A stretch of 52,729 bases of DNA from Nostocoides japonicum T1-X7. GTDB taxonomy: Bacteria; Actinomycetota; Actinomycetes; Actinomycetales; Dermatophilaceae. The stretch is taken from NCBI RefSeq assembly GCF_001046855.1, contig NZ_HF570958.1, forward strand, positions 309,582-362,310. The letters run 5' to 3'. Made by a program: the position numbers and the translations under genes. The notes beneath the pieces are model-generated. The model saw only the letters and a program-made list of their open reading frames with translations, was not told the origin of the DNA and made no database searches. This document shows positions 9,599 to 17,910 of the stretch, one piece after another (positions within the stretch are counted from its first letter, which is position 1; the number at the start of each line of letters is the position of its first letter).

Positions 9599-10162
9599 TC
9601 AGTCGCCGCTCGGGGAGGAGATCGCCCTTCGCGCGAGCGGAAGCACGATGGCGAGCCACGGCGCCACCGTCGAGGGTCGGGAGGCCACGAGGGCGGAGAC
9701 CTCGGCGGGCGTCGCCCAGCAGACCTCGGCGACCTCGTCGGGACGCGGGTCGACCCCTCCGAGAAGCCGCCCGAACAGGACGTGGTCGAACTCGTGCTCG
9801 GCGAGCCCCGAGACGGGGTCGGCGGCTTCGTAGACGACGGTGCCGACGCCCCGCAGCGGGCCCGCCACGGCGCCGAGCTCCGCGGCGAGGCGGCGGCGGG
9901 CGGTCTCCTCGACGTCCTCCCCAGGGGCCGGGTGGCCGCACGCGGTGTTGGCCCACAGGCCGGCGAAGTGGTACTTGGCGTCGCTGCGGCGCTGGAGCAG
10001 CAGTCGTCCGGCCCCGTCGTGGAGGAAGACCGAGATCGCCCGGTGCAGCGGGGCCGGCGGCCGGTGGGCGGCCAGCTTGGGGGCCACTCCCACCTCGACG
10101 TCGTCCTCGTCGACGAGGACGACGGGCGGATCGTCGGAGGGTCCGGCGGTCTCCTCGCTCAT
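9599..10162 (-). CDS. idi: Isopentenyl-diphosphate delta-isomerase, type 1
   Basis: The enzyme interconverts IPP and DMAPP for isoprenoid (menaquinone, carotenoid) synthesis. The protein has 187 residues in a Nudix-like fold. The catalytic Cys lies in NTACGHPAPGE, preceded by FHDG-type and LLLQRRSDAKYHFAGLW segments. The catalytic Glu region is LAEHEFDHVLFG, and the C-terminal WATPAEV matches the family. The ATG overlaps the hspR stop codon (TGATG), so it is translationally coupled as last gene of the dnaK-grpE-dnaJ-hspR operon. That placement is odd for a housekeeping isoprenoid enzyme and implies heat-shock co-induction unless an internal promoter exists. Confidence 0.93.
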   Translation of the reverse strand: MSEETAGPSDDPPVVLVDEDDVEVGVAPKLAAHRPPAPLHRAISVFLHDGAGRLLLQRRSDAKYHFAGLWANTACGHPAPGEDVEETARRRLAAELGAVAGPLRGVGTVVYEAADPVSGLAEHEFDHVLFGRLLGGVDPRPDEVAEVCWATPAEVSALVASRPSTVAPWLAIVLPLARRAISSPSGD

Positions 10163-10764
10163 CAGCGGCGGGAGGCCGGAGGCCGCCAGACGACGAGCGC
10201 CCCAGGCGTATCGCGACCGACCGGCGGCGCGCCGCGCCGCATCGCGACGTCGCCGCTCGGCGACACCGCGAAGAACCGCGCGCTGGCTCCGTGGGTGACC
10301 CTGTCGAGCTCCTCGCGCAGCTCGCGAACCCGAGCCTGGAGCGCCTCGACCTGGTTGGTCAGCTCGAGGATGCGCTGGATCCCGGCGAGGCTCACGCCCT
10401 CCTCCTGGGACAGCCGCTGGACCTCGCGCAGCTGCGCGACGTCGCGGGCCGAGTAGCGCCGGCCGCCGCCGCGGGTCCGCGACGGGGTGACGAGGCCGAG
10501 CCGGTCGTACTGCCGCAACGTCTGCGCGTGCATACCGGCGAGCTCGGCCGCCACGGAGATGACGAAGACCGGGGCGTCGTCGTCGGAGGCGAAGACCGAG
10601 GAGTCGTCGGGGGCGAAGACCGGCGCAGCCTCGCCGGCCGGCCGTCGCCCCGTGGCCGAGGGGCCGAGGGGGCGAGGGCCGCCGGGGACCCCGCGGGCAC
10701 GGGCGGCACCACCCGCAGCAGCCGCGCTGTAGGGGGTCGTCCTCCGCTCACCCGCAGGCATCAC
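10162..10764 (-). CDS. hspR: MerR-family heat-shock repressor HspR
   Basis: HspR represses the dnaK operon and clpB by binding HAIR sites, with DnaK as co-repressor in Streptomyces. The MerR helix-turn-helix begins at about residue 66: VFVISVAAELAGMHAQTLRQ, then YDRLGLVTPSRTRGGGRRYS. LAGIQRILELTNQVEALQ starts a coiled coil. The protein is 200 residues with the GTG at 10764 or 199 with the ATG at 10761, which overlaps the dnaJ stop. About 65 Ala/Gly/Pro-rich residues precede the HTH, longer than in typical HspR proteins, so an internal start is possible. HAIR sites upstream of dnaK and clpB in this window support the assignment. Confidence 0.92.
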   Translation of the reverse strand: MMPAGERRTTPYSAAAAGGAARARGVPGGPRPLGPSATGRRPAGEAAPVFAPDDSSVFASDDDAPVFVISVAAELAGMHAQTLRQYDRLGLVTPSRTRGGGRRYSARDVAQLREVQRLSQEEGVSLAGIQRILELTNQVEALQARVRELREELDRVTHGASARFFAVSPSGDVAMRRGAPPVGRDTPGALVVWRPPASRR

Positions 10765-11813
10765 TCGCCGGCCTTCGCGAACAGCTCGGCCCGCGGGTCG
10801 TAGTCGCCCTCCTGCTTGCGGAGAGCCTCGACCGCCTCGCGTGCTTCGCCGGAGAGTCGTTGCGGGACAACGACGTTCACCTTGGCAAGCAGATCACCCG
10901 TGTGGGAGCTCGTCTTCACGCCACGGCCCTTGACACGCAGCACCCGACCGCTCGGTGTGCCCGGGGCGACCTTCACGCGCACCGAGCCGCCGTTCAGCGT
11001 CGGCACCCGCACGGTGGCCCCCAGGGTGGCCTCGGCGAAGGTCACCGGCAGGTCGACCGTGAGGTTGTCGCCGTCGCGGCCGAAGACGGGGTGCTTGTCG
11101 ACCGTCACGGTGAGGATGAGGTCGCCGCTCGGCGCGCCGGCGTCACCGGGGGCGCCCTTGCCGCGGAGCCGGATCTTCTGGCCGTCCTTGACCCCGGCGG
11201 GGATCCGGGTCGTGATCGACCGGCCCTCCGGCGTCTGCAGGGTGACCGTCGCACCCTCGACCGCGTCGCGGAACGACAGGCTCGTCCGGGCCGTGACGTC
11301 CTGGCCCTTGCGGGGACCGGCCGGTGCGCCGTACCCCGAGAAGGGGTCGCCCCCGCCGTATGCCGTGCCACCTCCACCCCCGCCGAACATCTGGCTGAGG
11401 ATGTCGTTGATGTCGGCCTGACCACCCGCCCCTCCGGCCCCGCCGGATCCGCGGAATCCCGTTCCGCCGGTGGAGAACCGGACGTTTCCTCCGCGTCCGC
11501 CGCCGAACGCGCTGAAGATGTCCTCGAAGCCGCCGTTGCCGCCCCCCGGTCCGCCGGCCGTGAACCGCGCGCCGCCGCGAGCCATCTGCCGCACGGCGTC
11601 GTACTCGTGGCGCTCCTCGGGGTCGGACAGGACGGCATACGCCTCGCCGACGTCCTTGAACCGCTGTTCCGCCGCGGCATCCCCCGGGTTCTGGTCCGGG
11701 TGCAGCTTGCGGGCGAGCTTGCGGTATGCCTTCTTGATGGCCGCGTCGTCGGCGTCCTGCGGGACGCCGAGGATCGCGTAGAAGTCCTTCTCGAACCAGT
11801 CCTGGCTGGCCAT
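10761..11813 (-). CDS. dnaJ: DnaJ-family co-chaperone lacking the zinc-finger (CbpA-like)
   Basis: This J-domain protein stimulates DnaK ATPase and delivers clients. The J domain spans residues 10-75 with the HPD motif at residues 38-40. A long Gly/Phe-rich region (about 78-165) follows, then the C-terminal peptide-binding domains (VTARTSLSFRDAVEGATV, GDLILTVTVDKHPVFGRDGD, LPVTFAEATLGATV). There are no CXXCXGXG motifs, so it is a type II DnaJ although it sits in the dnaK operon. The ATG at 11813 has AGGAGG upstream. It lies 47 bp after grpE and overlaps hspR. Confidence 0.92.
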   Translation of the reverse strand: MASQDWFEKDFYAILGVPQDADDAAIKKAYRKLARKLHPDQNPGDAAAEQRFKDVGEAYAVLSDPEERHEYDAVRQMARGGARFTAGGPGGGNGGFEDIFSAFGGGRGGNVRFSTGGTGFRGSGGAGGAGGQADINDILSQMFGGGGGGTAYGGGDPFSGYGAPAGPRKGQDVTARTSLSFRDAVEGATVTLQTPEGRSITTRIPAGVKDGQKIRLRGKGAPGDAGAPSGDLILTVTVDKHPVFGRDGDNLTVDLPVTFAEATLGATVRVPTLNGGSVRVKVAPGTPSGRVLRVKGRGVKTSSHTGDLLAKVNVVVPQRLSGEAREAVEALRKQEGDYDPRAELFAKAGE

Positions 11814-11860
11814 CGTGGCGTCCTCCTCTCAGGCGTCGGAAACGCTTGTCTCGTATGCGA

Positions 11861-12520
11861 TCACGTGGGGTCGGCCACTGCCACCCGCGCGGGACGGATG
11901 ACACGGTCACCCGTACGGTAGCCCGGCTGGAGGACCGTGACGACGGTCGTCGTCGTCGCGTCCTTCGGCAGGGCGGGGTTGTCGGCGTCCCACGAGGTAT
12001 GCATGAGGGCCTCGTGGACGAGCGGGTCGAACTCGACCCCGACGTCGCCGAACCGCTCGAGCCCGAACTTGCCGAGCGTCGACTCGAGCTTGTCCGCGAT
12101 GGAGGCGAACGGCCCCGCCACGAGGTCGCCGTGCTGGCGCGCCGCGTGGATGTCGTCGAGGACGGGCAGGAGCGCGTCGAGGACGGACTGGACCGCCGCC
12201 TCCTGGACGACGGCGCGGTCACGGTCGACGCGTCGCTTGTAGTTGACGTACTCGGCCTGGAGCCGCTGGAGGTCATCGAGCCGCTCGGCCGCGAGGGCCG
12301 TGTCCGGGTGGACCGACGGCGCGGCGGGCGACGGCCGGCCGGTGGTGGGCTCGAACGTCGTCTCGCCCACCACCTCCCGTTCGGTCTCGGCGGGGTCGCC
12401 CGCCGCCGCGTCGGCCGCGGCGGCGGGAACCTCGTCGTTGACGTACTCGGTGTTCACCGCGTCGTCGTTCACCGAGTCGTCCTCACCAGGCATACGGCCC
12501 GGGAAAGGAGTCTCGGTCAC
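11861..12520 (-). CDS. grpE: Nucleotide-exchange factor GrpE
   Basis: GrpE releases ADP from DnaK. The protein has 219 residues: an acidic, low-complexity N-terminus (about 1-75), a coiled-coil segment ([20 protein letters not shown]) and the beta domain ([32 protein letters not shown]), all in family order. The start is a GTG at 12520 that overlaps the dnaK stop codon (GTGA), indicating translational coupling. It is the second gene of the HspR-controlled operon. Confidence 0.95.
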   Translation of the reverse strand: MTETPFPGRMPGEDDSVNDDAVNTEYVNDEVPAAAADAAAGDPAETEREVVGETTFEPTTGRPSPAAPSVHPDTALAAERLDDLQRLQAEYVNYKRRVDRDRAVVQEAAVQSVLDALLPVLDDIHAARQHGDLVAGPFASIADKLESTLGKFGLERFGDVGVEFDPLVHEALMHTSWDADNPALPKDATTTTVVTVLQPGYRTGDRVIRPARVAVADPT

Positions 12521-14424
12521 TTGGCGTCCTCGTCCTCGTCGACGACCTCGGCGTCGACGACATCGTCATCGGAGTCGGAGCCGCCCGTCGAACCGGTCTG
12601 GTCGCCCGCACCCGCCGAGCCGGCACCGGCATCACCGGCGGCCTGCTGCTCCGCCGCGCTCGCGGCATACAGGGCAGCGCCCATCTTCTGGGACTCCTCG
12701 TTGAGCGTGTCGACCTTCGTCGAGATGTCCGACGCGCTCGCGCCCGAGTCCGGCTTGAGGGCCCCCTTGAGGTCCGCGAGGGCCTCGTCGACGGGCTTGC
12801 GCTGCTCCTCGGTGAGCTTCTCTCCGCTGTCCTGGAGGAACTTCTCCGTCGAGTAGACGAGGTTCTCGGCCGTGTTGCGGGCCTCGGTCTCCTCACGGCG
12901 CTTGGCGTCCTCGGCGGCGTGCGCCTCGGCGTCCTTGACCATCCGCTCGATCTCCTCCTTCGACAGCGCGCTGCCGCCGGAGATGGTGATCTTCTGCTCC
13001 TTGCCGGTGCCGCGGTCCTTCGCCGACACGTTGACGATGCCGTTCGCGTCGATGTCGAAGGTCACCTCGATCTGCGGGACGCCGCGGGGTGCCGGGGCGA
13101 TCCCGGACAGGTCGAACGTGCCGAGCGCCTTGTTCTGCTGCGCGATCTCGCGCTCGCCCTGGAAGACCTGGATGAGCACCGACGGCTGGTTGTCCTCCGC
13201 CGTGGAGAACACCTCCGACCGCTTCGTCGGGATCGCGGTGTTGCGCTCGATGAGCTTGGTGAACAGGCCGCCCTTGGTCTCGATGCCGAGCGAGAGCGGG
13301 GTGACGTCGATGAGGAGGACGTCCTTGCGCTCGCCCTTGAGGACGCCCGCCTGCAGTGCCGCCCCGACGGCGACGACCTCGTCCGGGTTGACGCCCTTGT
13401 TGGGCTCCTTGCCGCCGGTCAGTTCCTTGACGAGGTTGCTGACGGCCGGCATCCGGGTGGAACCGCCGACGAGGACGACGTGGTCGATGTCGGAGATGGA
13501 GATCCCGGCGTCCTTGATGACGTTGTGGAACGGCTGCTTCGTGCGCTCCAGGAGGCTCTTGGTCATCTGCTCGAACTGCGCCCGCGTGATCGTCTCGTCG
13601 AGGTGGATCGGGCCGTTCTCGCTCATCGAGAGGTACTGGAGGGAGACGTTCGTGCTCGTCGAGCTCGACAGCTCCTTCTTGGCCTGCTCCGCCGCGTCGC
13701 GCAGCCGCTGCATGGCGATCTTGTCCTTGGACAGGTCGACGCCGGTGTTGTTCTTCACCGTCGTGAGCAGGTGGTTGACGATGGCGTCGTCCCAGTCGTC
13801 GCCGCCGAGCTGGTTGTCGCCGCTCGTCGCCCGGACCTGGATGGTGGAGAACCCGTCCTCGGGGTCCTTGCCGACCTCGAGGAGGGACACGTCGAAGGTG
13901 CCGCCGCCGAGGTCGAAGACGAGGATGAGCTCGTCCTCCTTGCCCTTGTCGAGGCCGTATGCGAGGGCCGCCGCCGTCGGCTCGTTGATGATCCGCAGGA
14001 CGTTGAGGCCCGCGATCTCGCCGGCCTCCTTCGTCGCCTGGCGCTCGGCGTCGTCGAAGTATGCCGGGACGGTGATGACCGCGTCGGTCACCGTCTCGCC
14101 GAGGTAGGACTCGGCGTCCCGCTTGAGCTTCTGGAGGATCCGGGCGCTGATCTCCTGGGCCGTGTAGGTCTTGCCGTCGATCTCCGGCGACCTCCAGTCG
14201 GTGCCCATGTGGCGCTTGACGGAGCGGATGGTCCGCTCGACGTTCGTGACGGCCTGGCGCTTGGCGATCTCGCCGACGAGCACCTCGCCGTTCTTGGAGA
14301 ACGCGACGACGGACGGAGTGGTCCGGCCCCCCTCGGCGTTCGCGATGATGGTGGGCTCGCCGCCTTCGAGGACGGCGACCGCGGAGTTGGTGGTACCGAG
14401 GTCGATGCCGACCGCACGTGCCAT
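12517..14424 (-). CDS. dnaK: Hsp70 chaperone DnaK
   Basis: DnaK is the central ATP-driven folding chaperone. The protein has 635 residues. The nucleotide-binding domain opens with [18 protein letters not shown] and carries [15 protein letters not shown] near residue 175 and [13 protein letters not shown] near 315. The linker and substrate-binding domain follow with [17 protein letters not shown]. The C-terminus is acidic and Gly/Ala-rich and ends in an EEVD-unrelated acidic tail. The ATG at 14424 has an AAGGAG ribosome site. It is first in the operon dnaK-grpE-dnaJ-hspR-idi. Two HAIR-type repeats lie upstream. Confidence 0.98.
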   Translation of the reverse strand: MARAVGIDLGTTNSAVAVLEGGEPTIIANAEGGRTTPSVVAFSKNGEVLVGEIAKRQAVTNVERTIRSVKRHMGTDWRSPEIDGKTYTAQEISARILQKLKRDAESYLGETVTDAVITVPAYFDDAERQATKEAGEIAGLNVLRIINEPTAAALAYGLDKGKEDELILVFDLGGGTFDVSLLEVGKDPEDGFSTIQVRATSGDNQLGGDDWDDAIVNHLLTTVKNNTGVDLSKDKIAMQRLRDAAEQAKKELSSSTSTNVSLQYLSMSENGPIHLDETITRAQFEQMTKSLLERTKQPFHNVIKDAGISISDIDHVVLVGGSTRMPAVSNLVKELTGGKEPNKGVNPDEVVAVGAALQAGVLKGERKDVLLIDVTPLSLGIETKGGLFTKLIERNTAIPTKRSEVFSTAEDNQPSVLIQVFQGEREIAQQNKALGTFDLSGIAPAPRGVPQIEVTFDIDANGIVNVSAKDRGTGKEQKITISGGSALSKEEIERMVKDAEAHAAEDAKRREETEARNTAENLVYSTEKFLQDSGEKLTEEQRKPVDEALADLKGALKPDSGASASDISTKVDTLNEESQKMGAALYAASAAEQQAAGDAGAGSAGAGDQTGSTGGSDSDDDVVDAEVVDEDEDAK

Positions 14425-14442
14425 GGTGTGTGTCTCCTTGTG

Positions 14443-14463
14443 GTTGAGTACTTCGGACTCAAG
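14443..14463 (-). promoter_or_regulatory. HAIR operator 1 of the dnaK operon
   Basis: On the minus strand it reads CTTGAGT-N7-ACTCAAC, an almost perfect copy of the HspR consensus CTTGAGT-N7-ACTCAAG, 18-40 bp before the dnaK ATG. Confidence 0.9.
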
Positions 14464-14504
14464 CTATGGACCTGAGCGGTCATGCCGCAACTTCGGTCGT
14501 CAAA

Positions 14505-14525
14505 CTTGCGCTCACTTGACTCAAC
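14505..14525 (-). promoter_or_regulatory. HAIR-like operator 2 of the dnaK operon
   Basis: On the minus strand it reads GTTGAGT-N7-GCGCAAG. One half is a good match and the other is degenerate. It lies about 62 bp upstream of the first HAIR, as in operons with tandem HspR sites. Confidence 0.65.
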
Positions 14526-14652
14526 TTTACGACCTCCCGTCTTGTTCCCGATCGGAGTGATGGATTCCAGGCGGGCCGAGGTGTAGGGGTGGGAGCCGCG
14601 GCGGGCAGCCCGGGCCCGGCGACGGGCAGCCCACCCGGCCGGGGCCGGCCCA

Positions 14653-14738
14653 CGGACACCCAAAGGGACTCCGGCCCGGTATGCGAACCCCGCGCCGAGC
14701 ACGAGGTCGGCCACCCTGGCCGGCCATTGGGTGTCCGT
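14653..14738. repeat. 86-bp inverted-repeat element, copy 1
   Basis: It begins CGGACACCCAAAGGGA and ends TTGGGTGTCCG, giving terminal inverted repeats of about 11 bp. The interior includes GAGCACGAGGTCGGCCACCC. A second copy of the same length and orientation lies at 15574-15659, on the other side of the lipoprotein gene. The rest of 14526-14929 holds nothing else I recognise. Confidence 0.8.
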
Positions 14739-14929
14739 CGGACAGAGGCGTCCTGCCTCTCGCGAGAATCGGAGTCCACGGAACATGCGCCGCTACCACG
14801 ATCCTGAGCGGGAGGACCGGCTGGACTCATCCAGTCGATGTGCGAGGAGATCGCCCACAGCGCGCTCGGGAAGGCTCTAGGCTCACGGTAATTCGTGCGT
14901 CTCTCGAGGACCTGCCGACAGGAGCTGCG

Positions 14930-15499
14930 TTGAGTCGAGGCCGAGTTGGTTCCACGGTCGCCCTTGCGGCGGGTGCACTCGTGATGGCCGCTTGCACGGC
15001 ATCCGATGCGACTCCACCGAATACGCCGACCTCCACCTCCGGGACGGCTCGATCAGGCCCGACGGATCGATCGGCCCCGGATGCATCGGCCCCGACCTCG
15101 GCCGTGGGTGCCCGCACAGCCAAGGTCCACCCTTTCAATCAGCCTGTCCTCATTGAACCTGGGCTCACGGTGACGGTCTTCGAGCCCAGTGAGTTCGGGC
15201 TTCCGTACTCGACTGGGCGAACCGGCACCACCGCAGCTCGCATCACCATGCCGGTTCAGATAGACAACCACTCTCAGCATGGCTACAGACCTGGCCGCCT
15301 CGAGATCAGCGTCGTGTCGGCCGGCGCCGAGGGTGTTCCCGTCACGGGACGAGGCATAGGGCGGAACGAATCACCGGAATACGTGCTGCCACCGCAGGCT
15401 ACCTACCAATGGCAGGTCGTCTTCGCCGTCAAGGATCCTTCCCACGTCGTGGTGACCGTGGACCCACACGTGCGGTACACGATCACGTTCGCCAACTGA
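14930..15499 (+). CDS. Predicted secreted lipoprotein, function unknown
   Basis: I chose the TTG at 14930 because AGGAG lies 7 bases upstream; this gives 189 residues. The N-terminus is a short Arg-containing head, a hydrophobic core (VALAAGALVMAAC) and a lipobox-like Cys at residue 22. A Thr/Ser/Pro-rich linker runs to about residue 70. The mature domain (about 75-189) is beta-rich, resembling DUF4352/Telokin-like lipoprotein domains (LTVTVFEPSEFGLP, ITMPVQIDNHSQ, PPQATYQWQVVFAVKDPSHVVVTV). Its base composition is slightly less GC-rich than its neighbours. The gene is flanked by two direct copies of the 86-bp element, suggesting an acquired or mobilisable unit. I do not recognise a specific function. 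Confidence 0.7.
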   Translation: MSRGRVGSTVALAAGALVMAACTASDATPPNTPTSTSGTARSGPTDRSAPDASAPTSAVGARTAKVHPFNQPVLIEPGLTVTVFEPSEFGLPYSTGRTGTTAARITMPVQIDNHSQHGYRPGRLEISVVSAGAEGVPVTGRGIGRNESPEYVLPPQATYQWQVVFAVKDPSHVVVTVDPHVRYTITFAN

Positions 15500-15573
15500 G
15501 GCGAGCGACGACAGACCTCAGCCCTGCGCGGCGGACACGGGGCGAGGCCCAGGATGCGGGCCGAGCCGACCGG

Positions 15574-15659
15574 CGGACACCCAAAGGGACCCGGACCGGG
15601 TATGCGAGGCCGGCGACGAGCACGAGGTCGGCCACCCGGGGCGGGCATTTGGGTGTCCG
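15574..15659. repeat. 86-bp inverted-repeat element, copy 2
   Basis: It has the same length, same orientation and same ends (CGGACACCCAAAGGGA and TTGGGTGTCCG) as 14653-14738, with several interior substitutions. It lies after the lipoprotein stop and before the convergent cysteine-desulfurase-like gene. Confidence 0.8.
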
Positions 15660-15735
15660 TCGGTCGAGCGGGTGGGGCGAACGGGCGAATCGACCTCGCC
15701 GAGCCATCCGCTCGGCCGGGGCACGACGGCGGCGC

Positions 15736-17058
15736 TCAGGCGCGAAACGGCGGGTACTCCTGGAGCGCGCCGACCAGCCGGTCGACGTCCTCCTCGCTCG
15801 TGTACGGCGCCAGGCCGAACCGCATACCTCCCTCGGCGCCGAGGCCGAGCCGACGCGCGGGCTCGTAGGCGTAGAACGACCCGACGGGCGCGTTGATGCG
15901 CCGGGCCGCGAGATGCGCTCGCAGCGCCTGGAGGTCGACACCGTCGATCGTCACGAGGAGCGTGGGCGTGCGGCGCGCCGCCCGCGAGTGGACGGTCGCG
16001 CCCGGGAGCTCGAACAGCGCCTGCTCCAGCCGCCGGCGCAGGGCGTCCTCGTATGCCTCGAGTGCCGTCATCGAGGCGACGATGCGTTCGCGTCGTGAGG
16101 CTCCGGCCGGGGCGGTGAGACCAGTGGCTGGCGTGACCGGGGCCGTCGCCCCGACCGACGCGGGCGCGACCGATGATGGAGCGGCCGGCGCCGCAGGTGG
16201 GATGAGGTCGGCGAGGAAACCGACCGCCGCCGCGGTCCCGGCGAGCAGTTCGTAGGGCAGGGTTCCAAGCTCGAACCGCTCGGGCAGCGCGTCGGTCGAC
16301 GGGAGCAGCTTGTCCGGCGCGAGGCGCTCGAGGGCCTCCGGGCGGCCCCACGTCGCGCCGCAGTGCGGCCCGAGGAACTTGTACGGCGAGCAGGCGAAGA
16401 AGTCGGCGCCCAGGGCCACCACGTCGATCGGCACATGAGCCGTCGCATGGACGCCGTCGACATGGAGCAGCGCACCGACGGCGTGGACCCGGTCGGCGAT
16501 GGCGCGCACGTCCGGCATCGTGCCGATGAGGTTCGAGGCCGCCGTGACGGCGACGAGGCGCGTTCGCGGGCCGAGGACCTGCTCGACCGCGGCCGGGTCG
16601 AGCTCTCCGGTGAGCGGGTCGAGCTCGGCGAACCGCACCGTCACCCCGCGCGCCGCCGCCGCGATGACCCACGGCCGGACATTGGCGTCGTGGTCGAGGC
16701 TCGAGACGACGATCTCGTCGCCGGACTCCCACGTCTTGGCGAGCGCCCGCGACAGCTCGAAGGTGTTGTGGGTCATGCTCCGGCCGAAGAAGACACCGCC
16801 GGGTGTCGCGCCGAGCAGGTCCGCCACCGCCGACCGGGCCTCGAGGACGGTCTGCTCGGCATTCCGCTCCGCGGCGGTCGCCAGCCCGCGGTTGGCCAGC
16901 GGCGCGGTCAGCGTCTCGTAGATCGCCCGGGCGACCGGCTCCGGCGTCTGGGATCCTCCTGGGCCGTCGAAGTACGCCGTCCCGTCGGCCAACGCCGGAA
17001 CCTGCGCGCGGATCCGGTCGATGTCGTATGCCGCCTGCCTGCTCCCGATCGTCGTCAC
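15736..17058 (-). CDS. Cysteine desulfurase-like PLP enzyme (class V aminotransferase fold)
   Basis: The 440-residue fold-type I PLP protein resembles the TIGR01976 group (cysteine desulfurase-like). The N-terminal AYFDGPGGSQTPEPVARA and FGRSMTHNTFELSRAL match NifS/Csd-type motifs. VVSSLDHDANVRPW contains the conserved His/Asn segment. The PLP Asp/His stretch is ALLHVDGVHATAHVPIDV, and the PLP lysine is in FACSPYKFLGPHCG. No clear desulfurase catalytic-Cys loop is visible, so sulfur transfer is not assured. The start is GTG at 17058. It has no SUF/Isc genes nearby. Confidence 0.85.
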   Translation of the reverse strand: MTTIGSRQAAYDIDRIRAQVPALADGTAYFDGPGGSQTPEPVARAIYETLTAPLANRGLATAAERNAEQTVLEARSAVADLLGATPGGVFFGRSMTHNTFELSRALAKTWESGDEIVVSSLDHDANVRPWVIAAAARGVTVRFAELDPLTGELDPAAVEQVLGPRTRLVAVTAASNLIGTMPDVRAIADRVHAVGALLHVDGVHATAHVPIDVVALGADFFACSPYKFLGPHCGATWGRPEALERLAPDKLLPSTDALPERFELGTLPYELLAGTAAAVGFLADLIPPAAPAAPSSVAPASVGATAPVTPATGLTAPAGASRRERIVASMTALEAYEDALRRRLEQALFELPGATVHSRAARRTPTLLVTIDGVDLQALRAHLAARRINAPVGSFYAYEPARRLGLGAEGGMRFGLAPYTSEEDVDRLVGALQEYPPFRA

Positions 17059-17110
17059 CGGCCCAGCGTCTCAGGGTCCCGGCGGATCGAGGCATCCGGG
17101 CACTCTCGAG

Positions 17111-17242
17111 GGATCCCGGATCCGCGGGTTCCGATTCCGCACCTGCCGCGAACCCGCGGGATCCCCGATCCGCGGGTGCCGGTTCGGCAGCTGTTGCGAA
17201 CCTGCGGGTCCCCATTCCGCGCTGTTCCGGATCCGCGGGATC
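17111..17242. repeat. Degenerate ~50-bp palindromic direct repeats
   Basis: GGATCCGCGGGTTC ... GAACCCGCGGGATC forms an inverted pair at about 17118-17164. It is followed by a second diverged unit (GATCCGCGGGTGCC ... GAACCTGCGGGTC) and a partial third (GGATCCGCGGGATC). The array lies in the promoter gap between the PLP enzyme and the small membrane protein. Confidence 0.65.
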
Positions 17243-17298
17243 CTGGCTGTGTGGGGTCCCGGATGACTTCCACCCGTCGCGACCTACGATCGTGGGTC

Positions 17299-17613
17299 AT
17301 GAGCCTGCGCACCGCTGCCGACGTGGACACCGCACCTCTCACGGTCCTCGGACTCGCCGGCGGCTTCCTCGTGGCCGATCAGACCGGCGTCCGGCCGGCG
17401 GGCGGTGCGCTGTTCGCCGCGGTCGGCGCGTACTGCGCCCGCAGCTGGGCCCGCCAAGGCCTCCCGACGGCCCTCGGCCTCGGGACGGTGTATGCCGCCG
17501 CCATGGGACTGTCGCACCCCCTCGCCAAACGGATCGGCGCCTGGCCGGCGGTGGCCGTCGTCTCGGCCGCGACGGCGACGGCTGCCCACCTGCTCAGCGA
17601 CCGCAAGTCCTGA
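17299..17613 (+). CDS. Small multi-spanning membrane protein, unknown function
   Basis: The 104-residue protein has about three hydrophobic segments: PLTVLGLAGGFLVAD, PAGGALFAAVGAYCA and the C-terminal WPAVAVVSAATATAAHLL. A basic stretch (RSWARQG) separates the second and third helices. The ATG at 17299 is preferred; in-frame upstream sequence runs into repeat DNA. It is followed directly by a 64-bp repeat array and is convergent with the thioesterase gene. I do not recognise the family. Confidence 0.6.
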   Translation: MSLRTAADVDTAPLTVLGLAGGFLVADQTGVRPAGGALFAAVGAYCARSWARQGLPTALGLGTVYAAAMGLSHPLAKRIGAWPAVAVVSAATATAAHLLSDRKS

Positions 17614-17642
17614 CCCCACCCCAGGCGCGCGGAGGTCGGCCG

Positions 17643-17910
17643 GGATCGCGTGCCAGACCGCTAGGCCGGATGACTGGCTCTGGTGCACAGACCCCGATCG
17701 GGTGCCAGACCGCCAGGGTCAGCCGGCCGGCGGGGCGGAGCAGGTGGTGCACAGACCCCGATCGGGTGGCAGACCGCCAGGGTCAGCCGGCCGGCGGGGC
17801 GGAGCAGGTGGTGCACAGACCCCGATCGGGTGCCAAACCGCCAGGGTCAGCCGGCCGGCGGGGCGGAGCAGGTGGTGCACAGGCCCCGATCGGGTGGCAG
17901 ACCGCCAGGG
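17643..17910. repeat. Tandem 64-bp repeats sharing the 38-bp core of the 2.8-kb array
   Basis: Full units start near 17678, 17743, 17807 and 17871, and a decayed partial unit at about 17643. Each has GGTGCACAG(A/G)CCCCGATCGG followed by GTGCCAGACCGCCAGG or a close variant. The linker (GGTCAGCCGGCCGGCGGGGC) differs from that of the array at 2794-3020, while the core is the same. The array fills the gap between two convergent genes and abuts the thioesterase stop codon. Confidence 0.85.
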
